A DNA stretch of 64,000 bases. Source: Sarcocystis neurona (lineage: Eukaryota; Apicomplexa; Conoidasida; Eucoccidiorida; Sarcocystidae). The position numbers and the translations under genes were made by a program. The notes under the pieces are model-generated. The model saw only the letters and a list, made by a program, of their open reading frames with translations, was not told the origin of the DNA and did not search any database. Shown here piece by piece: positions 1 through 14,644 of this stretch (position 1 is the stretch's first letter; each line of letters starts with the position of its first letter). The stretch is from assembly GCA_000727475.1 (NCBI GenBank), contig KL647308.1, positions 2,028,707 through 2,092,706 of the forward strand. The letters are read 5' to 3'.

Positions 1-330
1 ATGTGTCTCTCTATTTATCTATACCTCCTACCTCTATATCTATCTATTTATCTACGTGTATATCCTTCTATACATGTGTATACATTCACATCCATGCATA
101 TATATATATGTATTCATGTGCACATATTCATATGTATCTCTCTGTCTACATCTATATCTATGTATATACCTTTATGTATCTCTATCTATCTGTGTCTATG
201 TATATCTCTATCGATGTGTTTATATCTGTGTTTATAGATGTTCATCTGTATCTACATCTGCGCCTACATCTATCTATCTACGATCATATCTACCCATATA
301 TATCTCTCTCTACACGTATATATATGTATG
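1..330. repeat. Pyrimidine/TA-rich simple sequence (TATCTA-like)
   Basis: Degenerate TATCTATC/TCTATATC and TGTATA repeats with no splice-supported coding frame. Open frames here encode only Tyr/Ile/Ser/Leu runs, as expected of microsatellite DNA. Confidence 0.8.
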
Positions 331-599
331 TGGTGAGGATGTGTGGGTGGGACTTGATAATAAGGAGGAAGTTGAGGAGCTGCTGTGGGTTGCTGCTGGC
401 GGGCCGTGTGCGCACGCAGACAGCTGCAGCAAAGCAGCAGCAGCGCTGCGGGTTTGCTCAGACGCTCTGCGAGTGCTGCAAGCGTGTATACCGCAGTTGA
501 TAGGAGTATATCGGGCAGGCAGGCACGCTCGGAGGCGAGAGCGAGAGAAGAGAGGAGAACTAGCGGAAGAAATATGAACTGTCTCGTCTCTTGTTGAGG

Positions 600-1226
600 A
601 CTCTACTGCCACACGCGTCCTGCTGCTGCTCTTACCGCTATTGCTGCTGCTGTTGCGCGGCTGCTGCTGCTGCGGGAATGCCGCCGTCGGTTGCTGCTGA
701 CGCTGCTGTAGCGTTGCTCCTGCTGCGCCACGGCTCGGCTCGTTCCTGCTGCAGTTCTCGTCTTTGTGAGGTTGGCTCCTGCTGCTGCTGCTGGGGCTCG
801 GACTCTGCTGCGGGTATTCTGCTGCTGGTGCTGCTGCAGCTGCTGCATCTACTTGCAACTTGTGCTGCGCATATACCCGCCGCACCAACCGTCGCCTGAT
901 GCTGCTGCTGCTTTTGCCGATGCGCTGGTGACTCTTGCTGTTTCTACTGCTGCCGCGACTGCTGCAGCGCCGCCCTGTCAAGATGACTGCTGCTGCTGTG
1001 TGTGCGGTCGTGTTGCTGCTGCGACACCTCCGCTGCTGTTGCTCTCGGTCCTTCTGTTGCTGCGCGTTCTCGTTCTCTTTCCCCTCCTCCTGTTGCTGCT
1101 GGAAATGCGCCTTCCTGCTGCTGCTGCTGGACATGCGCCTTCCTGCTGCTGCTGCTGCACGTGCACCTTCCTGCTGCTGCTTCTGCACGTGCGCGTTCCT
1201 GCTGCTGCTGCGGCTTCTTCGTCAGG
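600..1226. repeat. CTG-rich triplet tract upstream of the first solid RAP-gene exon
   Basis: Dense (CTG)n and TTGCTGCTG blocks on the plus strand, interrupted by short unique sequence. It could be 5' UTR, an intron, or a Cys/Leu/Ala-rich N-terminus. A pyrimidine-rich stretch ending in TTCGTCAG just before position 1227 looks like a 3' splice site, so part of this tract is probably intronic. Confidence 0.6.
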
Positions 1227-4200
1227 AGTGTACGACGCGGAGTTGTTCGGCGACTTGTTGTTCGCGCTGCAACCCAAACTCTGGGCCTTTTCTCCTCACG
1301 ACGTGATGCTGGTGGCAGTGGCCCTATCACAGCTGCCGCAGTTCCCTGCAAGCCGCAGCAGCAGCCTTTTTCAGAGCAGCAGGAGCGGCAGCAACTTCTA
1401 CGACGGCAGGACCAGCTTCTCGGGCCGGAGCAGCAGCTTGTACCGGGCGACGTGCCGTGGCCTGCGGGAGCGCACGCTGCAGCTGCTGCCGCAGTTCTCT
1501 CCGCTGCAGCTGTCCCGCACGTTGTACGGCCTGGGCGTGGCGACAGCCCGGTGGAGCTTCTCTGCTGCAGAGGACTTGTATTTCTGGCGAAGTTGCTGCG
1601 ATCACGTGCAGCAGCAACTGCATGCGTTCTACCCGCAGAATATGACGCACATCCTCGTCGGCCTCTCCGAGGCAGAGTATCTGTGCCAGCACCCTGCAGC
1701 TCTGCTGCTGCTGCAGCAGCTCGGTTCCGACCGCGTCCTGCCCCAACTATTCGCCGAAGACTGCGTTCAGCTGCTCTACGTTCTCGGCAAACTAAAGCAG
1801 CAAACTGCCGTCTCCTCCACGGCCCCTACGCTGGGGCACCACCTACAGCAGCAGCACCCCCTACAGCAGCAGCAGTATTTTGCGCAGCAGCAGCAACATG
1901 CGTGTAGGTGGCGTGAGCTAGAAGAGGTTCAACGACAGCTGGTTCCGCTGCTGCTGCAGCAGCTAAGAACAAAAGTTCGGCTGCTGTGGAACTTGGACTG
2001 CGGGGCTCTTGGCGACTTTTTTGAGGCGTTGCACGTGCTGGGAGTTCATGACGAAGAGCTGTTGCATGTCTGCATGCGACGGCTCGCGGCGGTGGTAGCT
2101 GCAGCCACGCCCAGGGACGCCGTGCGACTCCTCGGCTGCCTCGCGTCTCTCAGCGGCACCCCACACCTGCTGGCGCGCACCCACCTCCACCGCCGCAGAA
2201 AACTGCAGGCCGCTCTCGACCAAAAGCTTGCTGCCGTTGCTGCTTGTGGCAGCAGCAGTGTGGGGGACGAGAAGGAAGAAAGCGCAGCAGGCGAGCGCCG
2301 CAGCAGCAGCGCAGACGCCTCCTACCTCTCACATGTGCCCCAGGCCGGCGGTGTTGCTGCTGTCTACCGGCCACAGACGAAGGACTTGCAATCCCGCGTC
2401 GTTCTGCTCTACGCATGCGCCAGGCTCGGCATAAAAAATGAACATATCGACAGGTCTGCTCGGCTCCATCGCACACCGCTTTACACACCCTCTTAGCAAA
2501 CCGCGGGCACCTATATATACGCGTACGTGTCTATATCTGCTTCCGTATATAGTCGTGTACATGTACTCGTAAATATATATATATATGTATACTGGTGTAT
2601 ATACTTACTCTCTATTCAGAGCCATATATGTATGTATATGGGTGTATATATGTATATATGTACTCGTAAATATATCTATATATATTGGTGTCTGTTTGTA
2701 CTTATATATATATATGTGTATTGCTGTTTATATGTACTCTCTATTCAGAGCTATCTATATATACATATGTCGGTGTGTATATGTACTTATATATACATAT
2801 ATAGATAGATAGATCTGCATATGTAGGTATTGCTGTATATATGCACCCTCTATTCAGAGCCATATATGTATACGCTGGTGTGTATATGTACTCGTATATA
2901 CACAGCCATAGAGAGAGAGAGTGATCTGTACATATATAGTCGTATACTCATACATATATACACATATATACATACATAGGTATGCATATACATAGGCATG
3001 CATATCCATAGGTGTGTGTATATCCATATCCATATACATATATATATATATATGGTGTCGCATATATATGGAGTGGTGCGCATACTGGTGAATATACTGT
3101 AAACATATAGTCGAATACATATAAAATCCTCTACGTACATACTCGCATACATAGGAAATCACATATATATATGTGTAGATAGATAAAGACAGGGAGAGGG
3201 GGGAAGAGAGAGGTTCGTATATATATGGTCGCGCGCAGATGAAGTCACACATCTATTTATATATCTGTGTGTGTGTGGAAGCCCGTTTCCGCGAATAGAT
3301 GTATACGTATACCCTCGTCTACATATATAGTCCTGCACACATATATATATATATATAAGCGAGAGATGGAGCTGTCCACATGCATATACATATATGTATT
3401 CGTGCATGTAAAACATATATATATGAGTGGTCGCGTGTGTATGTGTATAGGTGCATATGGAGGAAGTCGCACGTATATTGTAGGACGCACATATGGAGCT
3501 CCTCCTCACACATATGGAGAGGTCTGCATCTGTAGCGGTCTACATGTGCTGCTGTCCGCTATGTAGCCCTGCATGAACCCGCGTTTATATGTGCAAGTAG
3601 CTTTGCATGCATGAGCATAGGAGTGGCCCGGGGGGTGTTTTTCTGGTGTATATACAGCAGAAGAGAAAAGTCGCGAGGGACTTCGAAAGAAGGGAGCGCG
3701 GCGTGGGTCTCCTCCCGCTGCGGCGACGGGGGCGCGTCCCTCTGCAGGCCGTTGCTGCTGCTGGGCCTCTTCCCGGCCCCTGGTCTTGCTTGCATGCAAA
3801 TGTATGTCGAAAAAGGGGGAGGGAACATGTGCAGATGGTGTGTTTGTGCTCCCAAACAAATGCCTCCGTCTGTAAGAGGAAATCCTACACATATGTGTAG
3901 ATATGTGTGCAGCGAAAGGCGTTTTCTCCTCTGTCCATTGGTGTGTGCATGTATACGTGTAAGAGTGAAGAAGCCCCCTTTCTGTTCCGCTTTCTGTCTC
4001 GTCGGAAGGGAGACGTGTGTGTGTGTGTGCTGCAGCAGCAGCCGAAGAGAGATGTGTGTGCGCCCCTGCTGCGCGTCTGCATGCGTCTGGCTGCGACAAC
4101 GAGGCGCGCAGTTCTCGTGGCCGCAAAAAGAGACAGAGAAAGGGAGAGACGCTAAACGGCGTCGTCTGCTCCTTCGCGAAAATTCATGTATATACATATA

Positions 4201-7200
4201 TGTTCCAGCATACGTAGGCATATAGACAGATACATATACACATAGCAACGATAGCAGCAACCTGTCGCCGGACCGCAGAGCCGCACCTTCTGCTGTTCCA
4301 CTCCTTCCGACTTTTCTGCGGCTGCTGCTGCTGCTGCTCTGCTACACCTGCTGCTGCTGCTGCTCTGCTGCTGTTCTGCAAGTGCAGCTCTGCAACTGGT
4401 TTTGCTGCAGTTGTGTCACTGCTGCGGGTGCGGCGTGTGTGACTGCAGGCTCTACGAAGAAATTCAACATGCGCTTGAGAGCGACGGTGCCTGTCTTTCT
4501 CTTCCTGCCCTCTGTCGCATGCTGTGGGCAATGGCGGAGGTCAGCTCATTATCGACCAATCTTCTCACACTTGTGCGCACACACGTATAGCCCGACGCTG
4601 CCCCTTCATATATATGTATATGCACGTATATACAGAGATATATATATATAGACTGATAGATATGGATGTAGTGTGTGTATACAAAAAATTACAGAGATCT
4701 TTGTTAACAGCGTTGAATACTTCAACAGCTGCAGCCACATATGTATATATATATATATAGATAGATAGAGAGACATATCCGTAAGCTGCTCCTCTCCACA
4801 TACATGTATATATGGGCAGATAGATAGATTTATAGGTATAGGCGTATAGTGAGTGTGTAGATAAAAGAGGAGAATCATTGTTTAAAGTTCTGAATCTTGT
4901 CACACTTTCCCCCATACATATATATATATTCATATCTACGTACGCACACACACACAAACAGACATGCTTTAGCAGATCACAAGAGGGAGAAGTACTTCCT
5001 CACATACAAGGATATACCTATACACCTATATATATAGATATATGTATATATATATGTATATGTATATGTATATATATATATGTATATGTATATGTATATG
5101 TATATATGCGTATATCTACGTATATATACAAGCATGTCCATATGCATATATATACATATATAGCATGTGTCAGTAGTATCCGCTCTCATATATATATATA
5201 TATATGTATGTATTTATATGTCTTGTTGTGTATAGCGTGTTTTAGTAGTTTCCAGTCTCATATATATATGTGTGTATATGTATATGTAAATATATATGTA
5301 TAAATAGATATATATGTATGTCCATGTGCATGTGTATATACTTGTGTATCGCATGAGTTAGCATTATCCACTATCAGGTATACATCTATATAAATATATA
5401 TATCTGCATGAATATATATGTATGTATGAATATATGTATAGCTATGGATCTGTGCATGCGCATGCGCGAGTGCATGTCCCCTGGAGATCTGCCTGCCGCT
5501 GTTTGTTGTTGAAGTGCTGGCGACGTCCTCTTCTGCATGAAGGGGCAGACATTTCTTGAAGATGTTTGCAGTCGATGAGTTGCATGCGCCTCCCCGTCCC
5601 CGGACGTGGGACTCTCACCGAATCCCCTCCCGTCCATGCTGCTGCTGCTGCTCCTGTAAATCTTCCACACATGCGACGTCCTTTTCGCTTTCTTCCCGAG
5701 GCGAACGTCTGCCTTCCTCTCCGCCCTCTATCCTTTCCATCTGCATTCATATATATATGCATGTGTGTATATAAGTAAACACATATGCATATACGTGTGT
5801 ACCTTGTGCAGGCCAATACATACATGTATATGTATGTGTGTATATATGTATGAGTATGTATGCATACATGTATATAAGTATACGCATATATATATGTACA
5901 TCTTATACAGGCGAATACACGTGTCTTTGTATATATCAATCTACACATATATGGATATATATGTACACACATATGCCCGCTGCATATATGTACACCACGC
6001 AGCTGTCAGCCTGCATGCAGTATATGTGTGTGGAGAGAAAGTTTTGCACAATTTTGTGTGTATTTGGTGGGCGCTGTTGGCCAGTTATATGAGCAGCATT
6101 TCCGTTGCAAGTCGGTGCCTTTTCGTCCTCGTCTTCCTCCCGCCCTTTTCGTTCGTGCTGCTTCTGCTTCTTCGTGCTCTACTCTCTAAGATCCTCCTCT
6201 TCCGCTCGGTCTCCTTTTCTCGCTTCAGCAGTTGCTGCTGTCCTCTTCCCGTCCTTTTCTTCCTGACATGCCCTCGATGCTGCAGACAAATGTAAAGACG
6301 TCGTGGACCAGAAGCGTCCTGCAGTATTTTCTGCACCGCCGGTACTCGGCCGTGGCTGGGACGGGGGCAGCGGGGAGAGACGAGACAGCAGCAGTCTCGC
6401 TGCAGCAGCCACGGCAGCAAAGAAGAAGAGGAGCGGAGGAGGTGGCGGACAGAGAAGGGCACGTAGTGGAGGGGCAGCAGCAGCAGCAGCAAAAGGATGA
6501 GCGGGAGGAGACGACGGAACAGCAGCAGCAGGGAGCGGAAGGAGGAGAAGGCGTGGAAAGGGAGAGCAAGTTGCTTCTTGAGACAATAGCAGAAAGAGAA
6601 GAATACTGCATGCGGCACGGCCTAGGCCACTACAGAGGAGGCGAGGTCTTCCCGCCGGAAGACGCGCTCTTCGCGTTCTCCACCGCAGCAGCGGACGAAG
6701 CGGAGGAAACGATACTGGAGCCGCAGCTGACCAGCAGCAGCACCGGCAGCAGTAGCAGCAGCAGTAGCGAGGCAGCTGCGGCTGCAGTTGCACGAGCGGC
6801 AGAAAGAGAAGCAGCAGCGAAGAGGAAACTCGCCGTGGGAGAGGCGCTGCTGCATTCAGCCTTTGCTGCTGTTGTCCTCGGCGAGGAAGACTTTTTGCTC
6901 CCGCTCCTCGAAGAAATTGCGATGTACGTACACTTCAGCAGGCCTGCGTTCGCCGGGGGGGCGCAGCCGTTTCTCTACGCACCGATGGCCAGTCTTCGAC
7001 AAACAACTCACCTCTGCCAACAAGGCTGAACAAAAGCAAAGGAGCAGCAGCAATCACAGCAGCAGCAATCACAGCAGCAACAGACATAGCAGCAGCAGCA
7101 TGCATAGCAGCAGCAGGAGGAAGGACAGCAGCAACCCCAGGAAAAGGAACAAGCAAATTAATATTGGCGAGGCAGCTAGAGATATAGTTTTGTTTCGGGC

Positions 7201-10200
7201 ACCAATTATATACGTATATATATATCTACCAGTATATTGATATGCATACACGCGTGGGTAGTATATATATATATGCAGACACGCACAGATCTATATACGT
7301 GTACTAGTATATTTGTACGCACCAACCTATATATACATATATATATATATATACATATGGACATATATATGTATGTATATATATATATTACTCTGTGTAT
7401 CTTTCTTTCTGTTTCTCTCTCTTTCTCTCGATATATATATATATATGTAGACAGATACGGCCGTATCTGTAAATACGAACAGCCGCATATATATATATAT
7501 ATACATATATGTATGTATATATATATATGTATGTACGTATACACGTGTTTACGCGTATCTACACATTCCACTGTGTGTCTATGTTTATCTGAACATATAT
7601 ATATATATATATATATGTATATCTGTATATATACGTATGTATATATATGTGTGTGAATTAAATCTACAATTCTCTGTCTCATGTTTATATATCCGCAGAC
7701 ATATGTATATATATGTACGTATACGATGTATACCTTCCTCCCGTTCTCTGTGTTTTCCTTGTGTTTATATATACCCGTCCCGCTTACATATACATGTGTC
7801 ATCGGCTATATATATATATATATATATGTATCGGTGCAAGTTTTGCTCTAATGCAGTGAAGGAGAAGAAGCAGACAGCTGCTGTCAGAAACGTGCAGAGA
7901 AGTTAATTTCTATTTCTATCCTCTCTATTCATCTCTGTATACATAGACATAGTGGTACATACATATATATATATATATATATTGAGAAGGGAGGTTCTGG
8001 ATGAGAATACCACGAAGAAGAGCTCGGCAACCACCCCAACAGCAAGCAGCACTTTGGCGACGCAGTGCTAAGAGAAAAAAAAAATACAAGCAATCTATTC
8101 ATATATGTATACATGGCTTTTCTCCTCACACTCTCCATACATATATATATATGAAGGAAACAGAAGGAAAGTCTATATATATATATATATTTGTACAGCT
8201 TTTCGTGTCATACTCTTCATATATGTAGGAAGGAAATAGAAGGGAAATTGATGTATATACATATGTGGCTTTTTCCTTTCATACTCTCAAATACATATAT
8301 GTATATGTGCACGTAGTTATATATATAACTTCTTTGATTGTGTAGATACGTGCCTGCTTAGAACAGAGAAGTGAGAAGGGACGTTGAAGAAAAATTTGCA
8401 GAAGACCGGGGAGACGTGGGCCACGGGAGAAGGTGGGGGGTCACGCGTCCGCGGATTTCTTCAGTTCATCGCTGAGCCGCTATCTCCGCTATATCTACAT
8501 ATATAGGTTGGTGCGTACAAATATACTACTCCACGTATACTCTTCTGCATGCGTACACATATACTTCCGTGTGTATTTACGTGCGGAGAGACGGCGAGAC
8601 GGGGAGACGGGGAGAAGTAGAAACGTACATATTCATACATATATGAAGATAGAGGGGAGGGGGGGGGCCGATATATATGTACATATGTACATAGAGAAAG
8701 GGAGGGGCATGTATTTCCAAACAGCAGCAGACAGAAAAAGACAAGAATATCAATAGGCAGACAGCAACATGGAGAGACCTATTAGAAAACAAGTTATATA
8801 TATATATAAATATACATATATATATATGTATATGTGTATGTATATGTGTATGTATATGTGTATAGATATCGATGTAGATATGGATATATGAATAGGTAGA
8901 CAAGTACGTAGAGAAAAAGGAATATACATATGTGTCCATGCGTATATATGTAGGAAGAAAAGGAGAGGCCGAGAAAAAAAGGCTCACATTAATATATGTG
9001 TGCATGTGTGAAAGAGTCGGTGGGTTAAAGCTATGATGTGTTGCATGTGTATTGTTAGCCAAGAAGAATTTTGCTGCTGTCGAAGGAGCCTTCCACGTGG
9101 CCCGTTCTCCGGCTGCCGTCCCCGTTCCCCGTCACGAAGACGCGCTGCACTTCTCTTTTAATCGTCTCATGTCTCTTCCCCCGTTGCTGCTCACCTTCTT
9201 GGCTTCCCCTCCGTCGCGCAGTCTTCTCTGCGCCGTCTCCGTGTCTTCCTTTTCCCGCCTTTCTCTGAATTTCCGATCTTTTTGGGCTGCTGCTGGGCAG
9301 CCGCGTGGGGCGTCTGTCCTGCTGCTGCTTTGCTGCGCGCGTATCGCCGGGAAATCACTACGGACGCACGTACGCGCATGCAGGCGCAGCTGCAGCCCGC
9401 AGCAAAGTAGGGCAGTGCGTGCTGCCCCCTGTCTTGCTGCCGCGGAGGCGAAAGGAGTCTCACTAAACGGAGGCAGATTATTACGGGCTTTCCTTCTAAA
9501 AGCGATGGAAGAAAACAATACACATACCTCCATTGGTACACACATACGTCCATACATACACGTCCATAAACACATACGTCCACACATGCACAAATACAAA
9601 TACACATACACACATACACATATATACAGGCAAACATAGATACAGACATATATATATACATACGTACGTACGCATACGTACATACATATACGTACATACA
9701 TACATGTACATACACAGGACGTAGATACATCCATATAGGTATATACATACGTACAGACAAACATAAGTACAGACATACAACATATGGACGTCAATATATA
9801 TACACACACACATACACGTAAACATACCAACACACATAGGGACGTAGGAGTAGGGTCGTTATGAAGCCTTGGGGAGTAGATCGTGTCAACCCATGCATGT
9901 GTAGAGACGTACGCATGTGGATAATATTTGGATGTGCGCAGGAATTCCCCTGCGTACGGGCGGGCCGCTTGCTTGGGGCTGCTCGACGAAAAGGGGCCTC
10001 TCCTCTGTAATTCGCCCCACGCGCATGCGCGAGAGCGTCCTGGTCGACCCGGGCTTGTCCTTTTTCTCTTTTTTTTTTCTACAGACAGGAGGGTTTCTGC
10101 TGCCCTCTATTTCTGTCTTGCTGTCATTTCTTCTCCCGCATATCTCGCCGGGTTTTTTTCTCTGTCTGTGTCGCAGACGTGTGTGTATGTGTATGTGTGT

Positions 10201-13200
10201 GTGGACACCGACGACTGCATCTCTTGCTTCTCCGTCTTCCTCTCTGCCCGTCTTTTTATTTTCTTCGTCATCATCTTCCTTTGGACTCTTTTGGTATGAA
10301 CAGACCGGTGTGTCTCTTTTTTTGTCGCTCGCCGTCTCTCTGTATTGTGTGAGGGTCTCTTCGTCGCTCGCTGTCTTTTTCTGTTCCTGTCTCTGCTGCT
10401 TTGTCCGGCTAACCCCCTTTTGTCTTCCTGTCCCTTTCTGCCCGATTTCCCCTGTTGCTGTCGGTTTTCATCTGCCTCGTCTCTTCTCCGTCTCCTGCGG
10501 TCTGCGTCGCACGCCCCCCCTGTCTCGCTGTCTCTGCGCACGTGCAGGCTGCTGGACGGGGAGCTGCCATCTGCAGGACTGCTGCTGAACGCCCAGCAGG
10601 TGTGTCTGCACGTCGCAAAATTTTGGAGTCCCCAGCAGCAGGAGGAAGACGCGCAGCGGTTGCAGCAGCCGTCGTTGCTGCTGCAGGAGTGGCTGCAGCT
10701 CGTTCTCGACGCTCCGCGCGAAGACATCTTCGTCGGCGGCTCAAGAAAGGGAGGCGAGCCTCTGGCGGCAGCGGGAAAAGGCACGAAAGCACGAGGAAGA
10801 GGAAGGAGCAGCAACAGCAGCAGGCAAATTATCAAAGAATTCAACTATGACATGTGGCTCTCAGAACCCCTTGTTCAAGTAGGCTACCGACAAAAAGACT
10901 TCCCCCGGTCGCAAGGAAGGACCTCTGTTCCTCCCTGTACACACAAATACAAAAGAGGGGAAATCAAGAATCAAGACTTCCACAAAAGTCACACATATAT
11001 TCAGAGTGTACATGCACCCACCCACAAGTAGATATATGTACGTGACCCAGACGTACATAAATATATATGTACATACATATACATATATATATGTGTGTAT
11101 ATATCATTTAGAAGTCTATAAATGTTCTTGTACACACGTATGTGTGTATGTGTGGTGCAGAAGTATCTAAGGGTACATGTACATACATGTGTGTATGTGT
11201 GCGTACGTTTGCAGTGTGCTGCCTATACATAGAGGCACAGATATGTTTAGATATATGTAGGGAGATAGGTAGGCAGAAAGGAAAAGAGAAGGATAGGGAG
11301 GGGAACGTGCTTGGGATGTTGTGTCCGAACATGCGCGAGAGGCTGCTGCCTGCACACGCAGCAACTGCCGATGCAGCTGCTTTCGTCTACACAGCGCATG
11401 CGCCCCCGCGCAAGGGGGGGCAGAGACGTTTGAAAGTGAAGAGAACCTCTGCGCGTAGTGACAGCAGCGTCCCGAAAATATCTTCGTGAAACAAAACGTC
11501 GTCTCTTCCTCTTTCTGCCTTTCCGTCTCTTTCTGTCTCTTTCACACAAAATACACCTCCAGAACTTTGCCCCTATTATCGTTGACTTCCAGCAAATACA
11601 TACACGTGTCTCTGTGTATATATATATATGTATGTGTGTCTGTCTGTATGTATGTATATGTATATATATGTACATACATACATATACATGTGCCTTTGTA
11701 GGTGTTTATATATAGATACGTGTCTGTGTGTGTGTATATATATACATATATGTATGCCTCTGTGTCTGTATGTGTATATATATGTATATACATGCGTGTG
11801 TGTCTCTGTGTGTGTGTATATATAGATAGGTGTCTGTGTATATATATAGATGTGTACAGATAGACATGAATGATACATTTTGGTGCAGGATGGAAGAGAA
11901 GACGACGTCCTCAGCGTAGAAGCAGCTTTTCCTGAGAAGGGAAGATGTTGTTGCGATCTTCTCTGTCTTTTTCTCTCTGTATATTATATATGCCTATGTG
12001 TGTGTGTGTGCGTTTTCATATATATACAGAGAGGGAAGACAGAGAAGATAGAAAGGGACGTCCTTTGTGCAAATCCACGCAAATGTCTCTACATGTATGT
12101 CTGTGGAACGTACAGAGAGATACAGATAGATAGATAGATAGATAGATAGAGATAGAGACGTCCTTTGTATGTGGCTTTGTGTGTCTGCGTCTCTGTGTGT
12201 GTGGCCGTGGGGGGGCTACTACATGTAGAGTGCAGATGAAAATGAAGTTTCTGCAGAAGTGAACAGTCCTGGAGAACTCGTGGGTGAATTTCTGCCCTTC
12301 TCTTTCCGTCTCGGTGTTCATTTCCTCCTCCTTTCCTTTCCTCGTCTTCTCCGTCCTTTCCTCTCCTCTCTGTGTGAGGCCCTTCACCCTCCGTCTCCCC
12401 GTCTCCCCGTCTCCCCGTGTACGGAGACGTATGGGCGCGTGGAGGTCGGACAGCAACACGGCCCCGTGCGTCTTCTTTTCCGCTCTTCCTTCTTGTTGTC
12501 TTTTCTTTGCAGATGCGAATCCCACATAAACGAACTTTCGTGGTTGAGAATATCTACCGCGTTAGCGCTGCGTTTCCTCTCGAGAAACATCTGATCGACG
12601 TCCTCGGGTTCCAGGTACCAAGTTGGGCAACGTAATTGCGTGGAAAAGAAAAAAGACGTGGGGAGAGTGGACTGCTGGCGAAGAAGAAGCGACACAGAGA
12701 GAGACACGAAGAAAGAAAGGCGGGACAACCGAAGGAAAGTAGAGAGAACGTGGACGGCGCAAAAAAAGAGACACAGAGAGGGCAGGGAAGAAAGGAAGGA
12801 CAGGGTGGGAAATGCAGCACGAAATGCGGAGAAAAGGGAGAAGGACAAGAGGCGTTCGAGGAGACAAAACTGACAGGAAAGAACGAGGAAATGTTCAGAG
12901 TACAACCGAAAAGCGAAGGAAGAGAAGAAGTACCGAAGAAAAAAACAGCAGCGAATAAGCAGGAGAAATGAAAAGGAAAAGAAAAAGCGTCTTTCCATAA
13001 ATATATATGTATATGTATGTATATGTGTCTGTGTGTGTGTCTGTATCTGTGTGTGTCCGTGTCTGTGTGTGTCTGTGTCTGTGTGTGTGTATATATATAT
13101 GTATGTATATGTGTATATGTGTATGTATGTGTACATATATATGGATATATAGAGAGAGTGAGGAGAAAAAGCATCTTCGTATATATTTATATATATTTAT

Positions 13201-14613
13201 ATATAGAGAGAGACTGAGAGAAACGGAGAGTCTTTGCGAAACGCGCGACGTTAAGAAGAAGAGGAAGAGATGGCCACCCAGAAGGGGGAGATTCAGGAAG
13301 TACGGAGAAGGACGGACAGACAAAAGAAGCAAAACGGACACGAGTATCGGAAATGGGAAAAAGGAGAGACTGCAGAAGGACACACACGGGAAAAGTTCAA
13401 AGAAAGAAAACCGTCGGGTGTACGTACACCGGAAATTGGTGTGGGGCAGTGTGCGGACGCCCACCTGCGTCGATACAGCGCTGGGCGTACCCTCTCCATC
13501 TCTCTCTCTATCAGTCACTCCTCCTATATATATATATACATATATTTGTTTATATGCGTGTATATACATATATATGCATATATATATATTTTATGTGAAG
13601 ACGCTTCTTCTTCATCTTTCTCTTCTCTCTCTCTATCAGTCATTCTCCATATATATATATATAGATATATGCATATATGTATATATACATACAGATGTAC
13701 AGGCGTATATAGAAAGACGCTTTTTGCTCTTCTTTTCCTTCTTTTTCGTCTTTGGGTCCCTTTTGGGCACACGATTGACACGTGTATACGCGTACTGCCA
13801 ACAGAGTCAGCTTCTCTCCTTTAAACACGAAGACGAACTTGCGCTTGTACGCGACCTACAGAAAGAAAAAGAAAAGAAAGGGGACAAACAGGACGTACGT
13901 ATATGCTTATAGAGAGAGAAAGGCAGAGAAAAGGCAGAGAATGAGAAAGATACACATATGCATGTATAGAGAGGATGGATAGAAAAAGAGGAAGAAAAAA
14001 GAAACCCCACTGTTGAAGAGTTCTGGTGCATCTCGACGGGTGGCGAGCCTTTCAAAGGAATATATGTGTGCATGCGCTTGTGGGGAGGTAGTCCCGGCTC
14101 TGGATTACCCCCCGATCGGCCAGTCTATGCCTCTCTTCATCTTTCTGCTTTTCTTCCCTTTCTTCTGCATGCAGGACCTGCTGTGCCCCTCAGCGAAGCC
14201 TACGGGAACAGCTGAGCTGCGGCAGCGACAGCTCGCACTTCTAGGTAGACCTTCACCCGTTCATTTCTCTCTCTCTATATATATACATATATATCCTTTC
14301 TCCGTATTTCATCTCCCTCTCTTGCATCTCTCTACAGGGGTTGCATGAGACATGTAGAAAGAGACAGATATACATATATATATATGTATGTGTGTATATA
14401 TACATATATGTAAACACATGCATATATATACATATTAAATATATAAATACACATATGTATATATATTTGTATATTGAATGTATGTTCAGTGGATAACTTG
14501 TTTTGACTTCGTTAGAGAAGCGACGCTGCAGATTCTGCTGCGCCCATCTGTCTCTCTGCAGATGACCTTGCGTCTCTTCGTCAGTTCTTTCACTTCCCTC
14601 ATATGTAAAGTTG

Positions 14614-14644
<31 letters not shown>

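Noticed and set aside
310..1188. 292-codon minus-strand open frame rich in Gln/Ser
   Set aside because: It is the complement of the CTG tract before the RAP gene; no splice or family support, and it overlaps microsatellite at its end.
3506..4260. Long minus and plus frames in RAP-gene intron 1
   Set aside because: Low-complexity His/Thr/Arg translations of purine/pyrimidine-skewed intron; no family and no consistent splice borders.
6924..7029. Continuation of RAP exon 3 to its in-frame stop
   Set aside because: GTACGT donor at 6924 is phase 2 and joins exactly to the exon at 10548, restoring a long conserved-looking protein.
14487..14605. Alternative terminal exons of the RAP gene after CTGCAG near 14532 and 14562
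   Set aside because: They give no RAP ending; the exon at 15184 supplies the expected Gly-Trp motif in the right phase.
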